In this document: one piece after another, positions 45,627-55,290 of the stretch
How positions within the stretch are numbered: position 1 is the first letter of the stretch
How the letters are laid out: each line of letters opens with the position of its first letter
Assembly (NCBI RefSeq): GCF_017696275.1
Contig: NZ_JAAORF010000003.1
Location: forward strand, 124,001 to 188,000
Source of the DNA: Prochlorococcus marinus XMU1405
Lineage (GTDB): Bacteria > Cyanobacteriota > Cyanobacteriia > PCC-6307 > Cyanobiaceae
Direction of reading: 5' to 3'
Length of the DNA: 64,000 nt
Translations under genes and position numbers: made by a program
The notes under the pieces: generated by a model
What the model was told of the DNA's origin: nothing
The model's database searches: none
The model's input: the letters and a program-made list of their open reading frames with translations, nothing else

Positions 45627-46778
45627 ATGTCATATATTGATTCTAGTTTTTTAATTTTATATTTTTTAACTAACATTAGTCCTTTAATACTATTTTTTAA
45701 AGTAAAAGATAATTTCAAAATATATTTTTTTTCTTCGTCTTTTCTTTTCTTAACGTGTTTAATACCTTTTGTAATTAAATTTGAAGATTTATGGTTAGTT
45801 TGGCAAGAGGATAATAATTTCTCTGACCCAAGATATTTATTTCTAAATATATTATTTAAATTAATACCAAATATATATCTATTAAATTTTATAATGCAAT
45901 TAATCTCAGGATTACTTCTTATAAATGTTTTTTTTAGTATATTAAAAGAAAAAAAAACTAAAGATAATTTAGAAAAAAAAAAGTTTGATCATTATGTATT
46001 TATTATTCTAAATTATTTAATAATATTACTATCTAAACTTTATACTTATCATATTAGACAGTATTGGAGTTGCGCATTATTTATCTTTTTATTCTACATA
46101 ATATCAAAAACTAAATTTCCCAAAAAAATATTTACAATTAAAAATTTTACATTAAATTGCTTAGGCGTATCAATTCACTTAGCAAATATACCTTCTTTTT
46201 TAATAATAAATTTAATTATGTTTAATAGGTCTTTTATAAAACGAATTAAATTTATAAATTATAATTTCAAATCAAATATAGAATCAAAATGTCTATTTCT
46301 ATCAGTTTTTCTAATCCTAGTTTATATTTTTGCAAACTATTATGAGCCAATTTTTATATTCCTAGTTAATAATTTAGCTCCTAAACAATTTAGTGGTGGG
46401 TACTTAGTTCCAGGAGATTTAGGAGTTAGTCCTTATGAAAAATCTAGTATAGGATTTATTTTACCAATATTATTTTTATTACCAATCCTAATAATGACTA
46501 ATACATTACCTTTTTCAAACTTAGTTTCTTTTTTAAATAAAAAAAGAGAGATGGTTTTCAAAAATATTAACTCCCTAAGCACAATAATTATTTTCATATC
46601 AGTTATTGAATATTTTAGTGATTTCTACTCTCTTGGGAGAATGAAGACTATAATTTATCCTCTTATATTTTATGTTTTATTTAATATGCCCATAAACCAA
46701 CTTAAACTATCAAATTTAAAATTAGCATCTTTAATGGTTTTTGTTCTATCACTTTATACAACCCTAAAATTAAATTAA
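45627..46778 (+). CDS. EpsG-like polysaccharide polymerase
   Basis: A 383-residue protein with about nine hydrophobic helices. The pattern YHIRQYWSCALFIFLFYIIS followed by CLGVSIHLANIPSFLI resembles the EpsG family signature (R-Q-x-x-A ... H-x-S). FSDFYSLGRMKTIIYPLIFY lies near the C-terminus. EpsG proteins act as Wzy-like polymerases on lipid-linked repeat units at the periplasmic face. It is divergent from the dehydrogenase operon with 175 bases between, where TTGACT (45581-45586) is a possible -35 without a good -10. Confidence 0.78.
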   Translation: MSYIDSSFLILYFLTNISPLILFFKVKDNFKIYFFSSSFLFLTCLIPFVIKFEDLWLVWQEDNNFSDPRYLFLNILFKLIPNIYLLNFIMQLISGLLLINVFFSILKEKKTKDNLEKKKFDHYVFIILNYLIILLSKLYTYHIRQYWSCALFIFLFYIISKTKFPKKIFTIKNFTLNCLGVSIHLANIPSFLIINLIMFNRSFIKRIKFINYNFKSNIESKCLFLSVFLILVYIFANYYEPIFIFLVNNLAPKQFSGGYLVPGDLGVSPYEKSSIGFILPILFLLPILIMTNTLPFSNLVSFLNKKREMVFKNINSLSTIIIFISVIEYFSDFYSLGRMKTIIYPLIFYVLFNMPINQLKLSNLKLASLMVFVLSLYTTLKLN

Positions 46779-46792
46779 TTTGAATAACTGAT

Positions 46793-47371
46793 TTAAATAG
46801 TATTTGGATTTTTATTCAGCTTGTATACGCAAAAAATTGAATAAGAACTTAAATTTGCAGATAAGAATGGAAATCTAAAAGGAAAATAAAGAGTTTTTGT
46901 CGAAGCATAACCATAGTTTTTGAATAAATTATTTAAATTATCTCTTGTATAAAAAACTTTATGATCAGGATCTCTCTTATAGCCTTTCAAACCTGGAACT
47001 CCAACAATTAGATAAGCATTATTCTTTGATACCCTTACTAATTCACTAATTAACTTTTCAGGGGAAATGATATGTTCGATAACATTATCTAAAAGAATTG
47101 AATCAAATTTATTATTGTTAAATGGTAATTTATCTTTTTCCATTAAGATAACATGCATCTTTTTATTTCTTAAATAATCAATATTGTATTTATTAATATC
47201 TGTTCCAATTGCATTTTTGTTGAATGAAAGGTAATCTCCGATCCCGCACCCAACATCTAATATTTTCCCCTTTGTATATTTATTTATACGTGGGTAAAGA
47301 TAGAAATTTCTATAAGTTTTACCTATTAAAGATCTTGTTAAAAGATACTTGTGGTATTCAAAATCATTCAT
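46793..47371 (-). CDS. SAM methyltransferase, Methyltransf_11-like
   Basis: A 192-residue protein with GKILDVGCGIGDYLSF (motif I), GTDINKYNIDYLRN, and FDSILLDNVIEHIISPEKLISELVRV, typical of class I methyltransferases. NAYLIVGVPGLKGYKRDPDHKVFYT marks the later strands. It likely methylates a sugar or a lipid-linked intermediate. It overlaps the upstream GT4 by 8 bases on the same strand, so the two are co-translated. Confidence 0.88.
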   Translation of the reverse strand: MNDFEYHKYLLTRSLIGKTYRNFYLYPRINKYTKGKILDVGCGIGDYLSFNKNAIGTDINKYNIDYLRNKKMHVILMEKDKLPFNNNKFDSILLDNVIEHIISPEKLISELVRVSKNNAYLIVGVPGLKGYKRDPDHKVFYTRDNLNNLFKNYGYASTKTLYFPFRFPFLSANLSSYSIFCVYKLNKNPNTI

Positions 47372-48434
47372 AATTAAAGATTTCTTTGAATTTCTCTACA
47401 ACATTAGTTTGGGTAAATCTTTTTGGTAGCAAAGATTGTTTATTTTTTATTTTCCTAGATCTTAAGGCAGTTGATAGCATTTTGGAATACAACTCATCAT
47501 CTTTCTCAAAAAGATCACCAATAAATTTTTCTTCATTAAAAATTTGCTTGTTGCAATCAACATCTCTAACTAAACATGGAATACCAAAGAATAGAGCTTC
47601 GAGCATTGCTCGGGAGGTACCCTCTGAATATGATGGCAAGACAAAAACATCAGCTTTTTGAAGAATTTCATAGGGTTCGCTTAATTTTCCATGAATTAAA
47701 GTTTTATCAGATATTCCCAATTTAATTATCTTTTCTTTGACTTTATTAAAGAGTGGACCATCGCCAATTATGTGCAGGAAAACTTTATTATATTTAAGTT
47801 TTGAAAATTGATTTATTAATAATATTGGATTTTTTCGAACACTTAAATCTCCAATGAATACAAAAGTTAGAGGAGAATCTTTATGCTCTATTGTCTTTCT
47901 AAACTTCTCAAGAAATTCTTCATCAACACAATTAGGAATTATTATAGATTCTTTACCAGAGAAAAAACTAATTTGCTTTGAAATTGAATGATTTAAAGAT
48001 AATGGATAACTAGTAAATCTTTGTATAAATAAATGAAAACAAGCTAGAAAAATGCCCATAATCCCATAACTATAAAAATAATTCATCAGCAAATTCCCTC
48101 TAACAGAAGTAAAAGATAAATATTTCCCACCAAAATTTAGTAATACATTCATCAAATCCCCTGAAAAACACATTGAAAAAATTATTAATTTTTGAGAAGT
48201 TTTTTTATTTTTTAGATAATTCTTTAGAAAAATATATTTTCTAAAAAAGGTTCCATATTCATTTAAATTTAAAACTTTTATTTTCTTATCAACAAATGTA
48301 TTAATTCCTATACCTGACTTTAAAAAAACAACTGTTATGTCAAATTCCTGAGTTAATTTATTAATAACTGCGAAAGCCCCTTTTATAGGACCTGTTGCGT
48401 TAGGAGATGGTAGGATCACATAAAGTTGCTTCAT
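47364..48434 (-). CDS. Glycosyltransferase family 4
   Basis: A GT-B enzyme starting, by my choice, at the ATG at 48434 (MKQLYVILPSPNATGPIKG). The upstream ATG at 48464 would make it overlap the divergent gene's 5' end. Donor-domain blocks: FVFIGDLSVRKNPILLINQF, LHIIGDGPLFNKVKEKI and VFVLPSYSEGTSRAMLEALF with IPCLVRDVDCN. The N-terminal TGPIKGAFAVINKL loop binds the acceptor. It is paired with a methyltransferase downstream. Confidence 0.9.
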   Translation of the reverse strand: MKQLYVILPSPNATGPIKGAFAVINKLTQEFDITVVFLKSGIGINTFVDKKIKVLNLNEYGTFFRKYIFLKNYLKNKKTSQKLIIFSMCFSGDLMNVLLNFGGKYLSFTSVRGNLLMNYFYSYGIMGIFLACFHLFIQRFTSYPLSLNHSISKQISFFSGKESIIIPNCVDEEFLEKFRKTIEHKDSPLTFVFIGDLSVRKNPILLINQFSKLKYNKVFLHIIGDGPLFNKVKEKIIKLGISDKTLIHGKLSEPYEILQKADVFVLPSYSEGTSRAMLEALFFGIPCLVRDVDCNKQIFNEEKFIGDLFEKDDELYSKMLSTALRSRKIKNKQSLLPKRFTQTNVVEKFKEIFNYE

Positions 48435-48452
48435 ACTCACATTAGAAAAAAT

Positions 48453-49271
48453 ATGAATGCGCAAATATCGGTAAGTATAGTCACATTTTACACAGAAAGA
48501 ACAGCTAAATTAATAAAAAAAATAAATGTACTTAAAAATCTCTTAATAGAATTGAGTGAAAATTATTTAGTTCAAAATATTTTCATCTCTGACAATAGTT
48601 TAGATTCAAAATTTGTAGCCCAATTCAAATCAATCCCTAAAGTAATTTATGTCCATAATAAATCAAATTATGGATATGCTAAAGGTCATAATATAAGTCG
48701 AGATTATCTCAAATATTTAAAATATCATCTAATAATAAATCCAGATATAATTTTTGCAAAACAAACTTCTGAAAATGTATTATCAAGACTAATTTCTTTT
48801 ATGGAAAAAGATACTGATGTTCATATGATACAACCATTAATTTGCGATGAAGGTTCAGAAAAAATTCAATATTTATGTAAAAGAAATCCTACTCTATTTA
48901 TTCAGTTTCTTAGAGGTTTTTCTAATCCCAAAATTTTAAACTTTTTCAAAAAATATAATCATTGGTATGAAATGCGTGAATCAGCTTATAAAAATAAACC
49001 AGTAGAGAGTACTTATTTGTCTGGCTCTTTCATGCTTTGTAGAAGAAAATATCTTGATATAAATAACTGGATGGACTCAAGATATTTTATGTATTTAGAA
49101 GATGCGGACTTAACAAGAAGTTTTAACAAATTTGGTAAATGTATTCATTATCCACTTGTTAAAGTAGAGCATCTTTGGGAAAAAGGTAGTAAAAAATATT
49201 TATTTTTAAAAATCCATGCGATTCGATCATTCATATTCTACTCTTTAAAATGGGGGCTAAAAATTATATGA
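48453..49271 (+). CDS. Glycosyltransferase family 2 (rhamnosyltransferase-like)
   Basis: GT-A enzyme of about 272 residues from the ATG at 48453 (MNAQISVSIVTFYTERTAK); the earlier ATG at 48426 would overlap the divergent GT4. VHNKSNYGYAKGHNISRDYL and HLIINPDII give the nucleotide/metal site, STYLSGSFMLCRRKYLD and DSRYFMYLEDADLTRSFNKFG the catalytic half, very like WbbL-type rhamnosyltransferases. With the rfb genes nearby, dTDP-rhamnose is a reasonable donor (inference). Confidence 0.87.
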   Translation: MNAQISVSIVTFYTERTAKLIKKINVLKNLLIELSENYLVQNIFISDNSLDSKFVAQFKSIPKVIYVHNKSNYGYAKGHNISRDYLKYLKYHLIINPDIIFAKQTSENVLSRLISFMEKDTDVHMIQPLICDEGSEKIQYLCKRNPTLFIQFLRGFSNPKILNFFKKYNHWYEMRESAYKNKPVESTYLSGSFMLCRRKYLDINNWMDSRYFMYLEDADLTRSFNKFGKCIHYPLVKVEHLWEKGSKKYLFLKIHAIRSFIFYSLKWGLKII

Positions 49272-50623
49272 GCAGATTTAATTTATTACATATTCAGAAT
49301 AATTGGTTTATCAAAAGGTTGCCAGTAATAATCTCAATAGTAATTGACATCTTAATAATTTATTTTGTCTTCAGTTTTTTTAATAATTTTATATCGAAAA
49401 TTTATTTTTGGAACAACATATTTCAACCAATTGTTTGGTGCTTATTTAGTTATGTTGTTGGGAGATATATTAGGAGAAAAATATCTCTAAACTCATTAGA
49501 ATTTTTAAACTATCTGAAAAAAACTTTTATAGTTTGCTGTATTATTATAATTCTAAATTTACTATGCTTAAACCTATTAAATTATTTAAAAATTGATCAA
49601 ATAGATTTTTTTGAATTTCCTCTGCAAGAACTTATCCTAGTTTCATTTCTTAGCCTAATTATACAATTTTTTAAAGAACTATTATTTAATAAAATTATCT
49701 ATGATAAATTAATTTACTTATATTTTGGCAACTCAAGCGAACTTGAAGAACTAAAAAGTTTATGTAAAGTGAATGATTTGAAAAATAATTTTTTTGAAAT
49801 TTATTCTCCTGAAATAAAAGAATTTTCTAAATATTCATATATTCTAATTCCAGATTCAAATATTAAAAACTTAAATAAAGTTTATTCTTTAATTGATATA
49901 AACAAATACAATATACCAATACTCACAAAAACAGAATGGTGCGCTGCAAAACTTGAAAAAATTCCATCTGAATATTTATTAAAAGATGAAATAGAGGTTT
50001 CTGCAATTTTAAGGTCTACAAAAAATAGATCTTTTCAGCTCAAAAGAACTTTTGATATTTTTATAAGCATATTTTTACTTTTATCTACTTTCCCAATAGT
50101 AATATTAACCATTTTTTTGATTTTTATAGAAGATGGTTTCCCTATTTTTTATATCCAAAAAAGACATGGTATCGATAATAAAATTATAAAACTTCCGAAA
50201 TTCAGAAGCATGTTAAAAACTGCAGAAATCAATGGTCCAACTTGGGCAAAAAAAGATGATATCAGAGTAACCAAAATTGGGAAATATATTAGATTACTAA
50301 GAATAGATGAAATACCGCAATTATTACTTGTTTTAAAGGGTGAAATGAGTCTTGTTGGTCCTAGGCCAGAGAGGCCAGAAATTGATGAATTTTTAAAAGA
50401 AAAAATTCATCTATACGACCTTAGATATAAAGTATTACCTGGAATAAGTGGCTGGGCACAAGTAAACTATCCATACGGTTCATCTACATATGATTCTAAG
50501 GAAAAGTTGAGCTACGACCTATTTTATATAAAGAACCAATCCTTTCTACTTGATTTATTGATTATATTAAAAACAGTAAGGAGGGTTCTAACAGCATCAG
50601 GGGCCAATCCCAATACAAAATGA
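49268..50623 (+). CDS. Undecaprenyl-phosphate sugar phosphotransferase, WcaJ/WbaP type
   Basis: The longer initiating transferase of the window. About four N-terminal membrane helices (20-145), a poorly conserved cytoplasmic middle, a fifth hydrophobic segment (about 265-292), then the catalytic domain: YIQKRHGIDNKIIKLPKFRSM, IRLLRIDEIPQLLLVLKGEM, SLVGPRPERPE and LPGISGWAQVNYPYG. I prefer the ATG at 49268, which overlaps the previous stop as ATGA; an ATG at 49250 adds six residues. It begins a second glycan assembly line, distinct from the small enzyme at 4124. The following gene also overlaps by ATGA. Confidence 0.92.
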   Translation: MSRFNLLHIQNNWFIKRLPVIISIVIDILIIYFVFSFFNNFISKIYFWNNIFQPIVWCLFSYVVGRYIRRKISLNSLEFLNYLKKTFIVCCIIIILNLLCLNLLNYLKIDQIDFFEFPLQELILVSFLSLIIQFFKELLFNKIIYDKLIYLYFGNSSELEELKSLCKVNDLKNNFFEIYSPEIKEFSKYSYILIPDSNIKNLNKVYSLIDINKYNIPILTKTEWCAAKLEKIPSEYLLKDEIEVSAILRSTKNRSFQLKRTFDIFISIFLLLSTFPIVILTIFLIFIEDGFPIFYIQKRHGIDNKIIKLPKFRSMLKTAEINGPTWAKKDDIRVTKIGKYIRLLRIDEIPQLLLVLKGEMSLVGPRPERPEIDEFLKEKIHLYDLRYKVLPGISGWAQVNYPYGSSTYDSKEKLSYDLFYIKNQSFLLDLLIILKTVRRVLTASGANPNTK

Positions 50624-51720
50624 AAATTTTCTTCAACTATGATAAAAATACCCCTAGCCAATCTATTTTTTTTGAGAGACAATTACCTTTAATAAAAAAA
50701 TACAAAGTAACGTTTACAAGAAATTTTAAAAATGCTGACATTATAATTATTCCTCACACGCAGAAGCAACTAAGATTCTTAACCAATTCAGAAGTTAACT
50801 CAATTATTAAGAGGAAAGGCATAAAGATAATAATAGTTAAGCCACACAAAGAAATTGATATAAGACTTACTTACAAAAATAATTTAGATATTTTTAAAAG
50901 CCTATTTAATCGATTTTTTAAATCTGAAAGGGATTTTCACTTTCCTAAAATATTAAGAGATTTAGATACTACTTTTATATGTGATAACAGTAGGTTGGAG
51001 CGACATTTTATGTCTGATAATTGGAAAACTTTATATTTACCACTAACTTACAATAGTAAAATTATAAGCAAAAAAAATTTACAAATTAGTTCTATTGAGC
51101 AGCCTGAAATAGCTTTTATTGGAGAAATAACTCATCTTATTGAATGGATAGATGGGATTAAATATTTACTAAACAAAAAACAATTCAAAAAATATAAACT
51201 AAAAATAATAAGCTTCGGAGCAGTTTCAAGAAAAAAAATAGAAAAGAAAATAGGAAAAGACAGAATATTATGGGGGAACCCTTCAATGGACATTGATATC
51301 CTAAATAATCAATTAAAAAACGTTGTATTTGCAATAGTTCCGCATCAAACAATTAGAACCAATTACGAGGGGCAGATAAAAAATAGAATTAACCCTTTTA
51401 TATCACAACCAAATGATGTTACAAAAAGCGAAAAATTTTCTTGTAATAGCGGAAGAAATCATCTTTTATCTTCTCTTTCTATCCCATTCATTACATCTCC
51501 AATAGAAGATGTTTTGAAGGAATATAAAGGATATCCATCTTTTCTATTTATTGAAAATAATTATCAACTTTATTATGCTGCAAAAAGACTGCAAGACTTA
51601 GAATTAAGAAATAAATTATCTAAATTTATTAGGGAAAACTATATGGAAAACTTTTCACCAAATCATGTGATAAGAACCTTATTTTTATATATAAAAAATG
51701 AAAATATAAATACTGATTAA
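50620..51720 (+). CDS. Unrecognised protein, probable glycosyltransferase (GT-B-like)
   Basis: A 366-residue protein overlapping the initiating transferase by 4 bases. It opens MKIFFNYDKNTPSQSIFFERQL, with NADIIIIPHTQKQLRF, later EIAFIGEITHLIEWIDG and a C-terminal part ALSIPFITSP-like segment (SSLSIPFITSPIEDVLKEY) followed by YAAKRLQDLELRNKLSKF. The alternation and the late I-x-S-P/D-V-L segment resemble the donor domain of GT-B enzymes, but I cannot assign a family. Coupling suggests it adds the second sugar to the primed lipid. Confidence 0.6.
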   Translation: MKIFFNYDKNTPSQSIFFERQLPLIKKYKVTFTRNFKNADIIIIPHTQKQLRFLTNSEVNSIIKRKGIKIIIVKPHKEIDIRLTYKNNLDIFKSLFNRFFKSERDFHFPKILRDLDTTFICDNSRLERHFMSDNWKTLYLPLTYNSKIISKKNLQISSIEQPEIAFIGEITHLIEWIDGIKYLLNKKQFKKYKLKIISFGAVSRKKIEKKIGKDRILWGNPSMDIDILNNQLKNVVFAIVPHQTIRTNYEGQIKNRINPFISQPNDVTKSEKFSCNSGRNHLLSSLSIPFITSPIEDVLKEYKGYPSFLFIENNYQLYYAAKRLQDLELRNKLSKFIRENYMENFSPNHVIRTLFLYIKNENINTD

Positions 51721-51796
51721 TTCATAATTTAAAAATTTATGTATTCTTGCATAAATTATTAGTTATATTGATTCTATATAAAGTGATTTAAATCAA

Positions 51797-53590
51797 TTGC
51801 AGGCAATATCATTAAATCTTATTCTAGAAATATGGTTTCACATTTCTAAAAAAAGAAAAAGACAATTTACTTTTTTAATATTTTGTACTTTATTATCTGC
51901 GATATTAGAAAGCCTAACAGTCGCATTAATTTTTCCTTTTATTCAAGCCTTATCAGATCCGAACACATTAATAGATAACCAATATGTATATTCACTTAAC
52001 TTATTCTTTAATATTAATAATCCAAATTACTTTATTTTACCGTTAACAATAATACTTGGATCATCAAGTGCTTTTTCAGGTTTAATAAATATATTTAAAA
52101 TTTGGTTCACAGAGCATCTTACTGCCTTAATCACCTCAGATATCAGCAAAGAATGCTTTAAAAAAGTTATAAGTCAGTCTTATATAAATTTTTCTAAAAA
52201 AAACAGTAGTTATTTTTCTTCAACAATAATAAACGAAATAAGAGAAACTCAAACTGTAATATTCTGTACCTTAAGAGTGATTTCTGCTTTTTTATTATTG
52301 TTTGCAGTTTTTGCAACTTTATTATTATTAAGCTTCAGATTAACAATATACTCAATATTTTTTGTATTAGTTTTTTACTTTTTTACTGGATATTTTGTTA
52401 ATAATTCCCTTCTTAGAAATAGTAGGCTAATAACCTTTTCAAATAAGATGTTAATTAAAAAACTACAGGAATCTTTTGGAAATATCAAGGATATAATTTT
52501 ATATTCAAATCAAAAGAATTTCTTAGAAGATTTTTCTTTGATTGAAAAAAAATTAAGAAATAGAGAGGCTCAAAACAGATTCTTAGGACTTTTCACAAAA
52601 TATCTTATTGAATCAATTGGAATAATCATCATTTCAGCAATTACTTGTTATTTATTATTAGATGATTCAGGGAATAAAAACTTTGCACCCATACTTGGAG
52701 TTTTAGCATTTGGTTCTTTAAAAGTAATTTCACCAATACAGCAAATTTATAATAATTGGGCATTCATTAAATCAAGAGAGGCAGGATTAAAAGCCGTTTT
52801 AGAAGTTCTAAATTTACCAATCAAAAGAAATATTTATAAAAAACAAAAACTTCCTTTTAAAAATCACGATAATAATTTTATCGAAATTAAAAATCTTCAA
52901 TATCGTTACAGCAAAAATGAGAAAAATATTTTAGATATCAAAAATATCAAAATAAAAAAAGGAGAAACAATTGGAATTATTGGATCAACAGGTAGCGGTA
53001 AATCAACATTAATAGACTTAATTATGGGTCTTTTAATCCCAAATAAAGGTAACATTTTTGTAAATGGTAAAGATATATTTTCAAGTGAAAAGTTTTTAGA
53101 AACTTGGCAGAAATCTATTTCACATGTGCCTCAAGAAATTTATCTATTTGATTCCTCTATTAAGAATAATATTACTTGCACCTCTTTAAAAAAAGAATTT
53201 CAAAAAGATTACTTTAATGAAGTCTTAGAAATTGCAATGTTAAAAAATTTTATAGCTTCCAAAGAAAAAAATATTGAAACTCTCATTGGAGAAAGAGGTT
53301 CTATTCTTAGCGGAGGTCAAAGACAAAGGTTAGGAATTGCTCGTGCATTATACAGAAATTCAGAAGTTTTAATCTTTGATGAAGCGACATCAGCACTAGA
53401 CTTTAAAACAGAATCAAAAATAATTAAAAACATAAATAATTTTCGCAAAAATTTAACGATAATAATGGTAGCTCATAGATTAAATACATTAAAAAATTGT
53501 GATAAAGTAATAAAATTAGATAAAGGCTTAATACAAACTATTTTTAACAAGAATGAATTTAATGATCTATTTTCAAAGGGATTAATATGA
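51797..53590 (+). CDS. ABC exporter (fused permease-ATPase), second lipid-oligosaccharide flippase
   Basis: A 597-residue half-transporter from a TTG start. It has six-helix membrane domain, Walker A GSTGSGKST from residue 396, signature LSGGQRQRLGIARAL from residue 504, Walker B VLIFDEATSALD and MVAHRLNT. The block at the start (LLSAILESLTVALIFPFIQ, LSDPNTLI) parallels the exporter at 15834 (VIFGVVETFNIVSIFP, LSDPRLIQ), so the two are paralogues. It probably flips a second lipid-linked oligosaccharide or the same product under other conditions. Confidence 0.9.
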   Translation: MQAISLNLILEIWFHISKKRKRQFTFLIFCTLLSAILESLTVALIFPFIQALSDPNTLIDNQYVYSLNLFFNINNPNYFILPLTIILGSSSAFSGLINIFKIWFTEHLTALITSDISKECFKKVISQSYINFSKKNSSYFSSTIINEIRETQTVIFCTLRVISAFLLLFAVFATLLLLSFRLTIYSIFFVLVFYFFTGYFVNNSLLRNSRLITFSNKMLIKKLQESFGNIKDIILYSNQKNFLEDFSLIEKKLRNREAQNRFLGLFTKYLIESIGIIIISAITCYLLLDDSGNKNFAPILGVLAFGSLKVISPIQQIYNNWAFIKSREAGLKAVLEVLNLPIKRNIYKKQKLPFKNHDNNFIEIKNLQYRYSKNEKNILDIKNIKIKKGETIGIIGSTGSGKSTLIDLIMGLLIPNKGNIFVNGKDIFSSEKFLETWQKSISHVPQEIYLFDSSIKNNITCTSLKKEFQKDYFNEVLEIAMLKNFIASKEKNIETLIGERGSILSGGQRQRLGIARALYRNSEVLIFDEATSALDFKTESKIIKNINNFRKNLTIIMVAHRLNTLKNCDKVIKLDKGLIQTIFNKNEFNDLFSKGLI

Positions 53591-53661
53591 AATGTTCAAG
53601 CGCTATAGTATTTACTTGTAAAAGAAATAATTCAATAATATAATTAATAGTATTTTTTATT

Positions 53662-54378
53662 ATGAAAGGTGATACTGGGGATAACATAGAGGCTAGGACA
53701 GGCATGTGGGCATTTAATGGTGAAATGGTAAAGTCCTTCGATAAACATGTAGAAAAATCTGTACCTCTATATAAAGAAGGTCATGAATTAATATGCCAAT
53801 TATCTGATTTTTTTGTTCCTAATGAAGGAAAAATTATTCAGATTGGTTGTAGCACTGGAGTATTAACAGGTAAATTAGCAAATCATCTTAAAAACAAAAA
53901 TAATTCTATTCTGGCAATTGATATAGAAGAGGATATGATTGCAGAAGCAAATCTTAAAAACAATCAAAAATCAATACAATTTATTTGTGAAGATATAAAT
54001 TCTTATGAAATTGAAAATGAATCAGCAAATCTAATTATTGCTTATTATTCAATACAATTTATTCATCCTAGCCAAAGGCAATTATTAATTAATAAAATTT
54101 ATAAAAGTCTAAAATGGGGCGGTGCATTCATTATGTTTGAAAAAGTGAGAGGATCAGATGCAAGATTTCAGGATATATTAAGTTCTTGTTATCTTGATTA
54201 CAAGTTAAAAAAAGGATATAGTGCTGAAAATATAATAAGTAAGCAACAGTCGTTAAAATCAGTTTTAGAACCATTTTCTAGGCAAGGCAATATAGATATT
54301 CTTAAAAGATCGGGCTTTATTGATATTGAGACAATTCAAAAGTATATTTGCTTTGAGGGCTTTCTCGCTATAAAGTAA
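53662..54378 (+). CDS. CmoA-like SAM-dependent enzyme
   Basis: A 238-residue class I SAM enzyme that aligns by eye along its length with carboxy-SAM synthase CmoA: FDKHVEKSVPLYKEGHEL, then IIQIGCSTGVLTGKL, IDIEEDMIAEA, YYSIQFIHPSQRQLLINKIY, LKWGGAFIMFEKVRG, YLDYKLKKGYS and LKRSGF. The arginine that I recall binding the carboxyl group in E. coli CmoA (Arg199) would correspond to Gln195 here. If so, it may use ordinary SAM as a methyltransferase. It sits in a glycan cluster without a visible CmoB. No housekeeping tRNA-modification context is seen. The substrate is unknown. Confidence 0.8.
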   Translation: MKGDTGDNIEARTGMWAFNGEMVKSFDKHVEKSVPLYKEGHELICQLSDFFVPNEGKIIQIGCSTGVLTGKLANHLKNKNNSILAIDIEEDMIAEANLKNNQKSIQFICEDINSYEIENESANLIIAYYSIQFIHPSQRQLLINKIYKSLKWGGAFIMFEKVRGSDARFQDILSSCYLDYKLKKGYSAENIISKQQSLKSVLEPFSRQGNIDILKRSGFIDIETIQKYICFEGFLAIK

Positions 54379-54399
54379 ATAATAATTAATTCATACGAT

Positions 54400-55290
54400 T
54401 TGAAAGGGAAATTTTTAGAAACTTATCAAAAAAGATGGCTGAATGCACTTAAAAGTGGTGACGATGATATTATTTGTTTTGGATATCCAGATACTCAAGT
54501 TAAATTTTTCTATAAAAAATATTGTGAATTTATATACAGTATTATCAAAAAAAACTTTAAATCAAAAGATATCAAAAAATTAAATCTTCTTGAACTTGGT
54601 TGTGGAAGAGGAACAGCAAGTATTTTTCTTGAAAAGAAACTTAATTTGAAAGTTATTGGTGTAGACTTCAGTTCTGAAAGTATTCAAATTGCAAAAAACA
54701 ACGCAAGTAAATACAGTTCAAATGCACGTTTTATAAAAGGCGATATTTTTGAACCTGAAAAAATTCTCAAAGATTCAAATTTAGAATCAAAAAAATTTGA
54801 TATAATTATCAGCCTTGGCGTATTAGAACATATTGAAGATATAGATAATTGTTTCAAAATTCACTTTAACTTAATGAATAAAAATGGTCTATTTGTAGCG
54901 ATGATAGTACCAGAAAAAAAATCTATTCAAGATTTCTTTTCACCTTTAAACAGAATTCTTGTGAAAATTAATCGTAGAGAAAAAAAAGAACTTAATTTAA
55001 AACATTTAGATAGAAAAACCTTATCTAAAACTGATGATGTATATAGATCATTTAAAAATAAGAATTTCTATAAAAATAAACTAGAGAAATGTGGTTATAA
55101 AGAAGTTTTAGCTATTGAATCAAATCCTTTCCCTACAATTAGACCTTTAAATAAATTTTTGGAAAAGATTCTTGTAAATACCTATAATTTAATTTTAATT
55201 TTTTTGAAAGTTTTATCAAGAAATGATTGTTTCTTTAATTGTTCTACTAACTTATCAAGATGTCATTTTTTACAAGGTTTTAAAAGATGA
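54400..55290 (+). CDS. SAM methyltransferase (class I)
   Basis: A 296-residue protein from a TTG start. LNLLELGCGRGTASIFLEKK (motif I, about 66-85), VIGVDFSSESIQIAKNNA, and FDIIISLGVLEHIEDIDNCF are standard. NKNGLFVAMIVPEKKSIQDF begins a C-terminal cap that ends in a hydrophobic stretch (YNLILIFLKVLS), so it may associate with the membrane. It overlaps the CMP-sugar synthetase gene by 4 bases (ATGA), tying methylation to the nonulosonate genes. Confidence 0.86.
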   Translation: MKGKFLETYQKRWLNALKSGDDDIICFGYPDTQVKFFYKKYCEFIYSIIKKNFKSKDIKKLNLLELGCGRGTASIFLEKKLNLKVIGVDFSSESIQIAKNNASKYSSNARFIKGDIFEPEKILKDSNLESKKFDIIISLGVLEHIEDIDNCFKIHFNLMNKNGLFVAMIVPEKKSIQDFFSPLNRILVKINRREKKELNLKHLDRKTLSKTDDVYRSFKNKNFYKNKLEKCGYKEVLAIESNPFPTIRPLNKFLEKILVNTYNLILIFLKVLSRNDCFFNCSTNLSRCHFLQGFKR

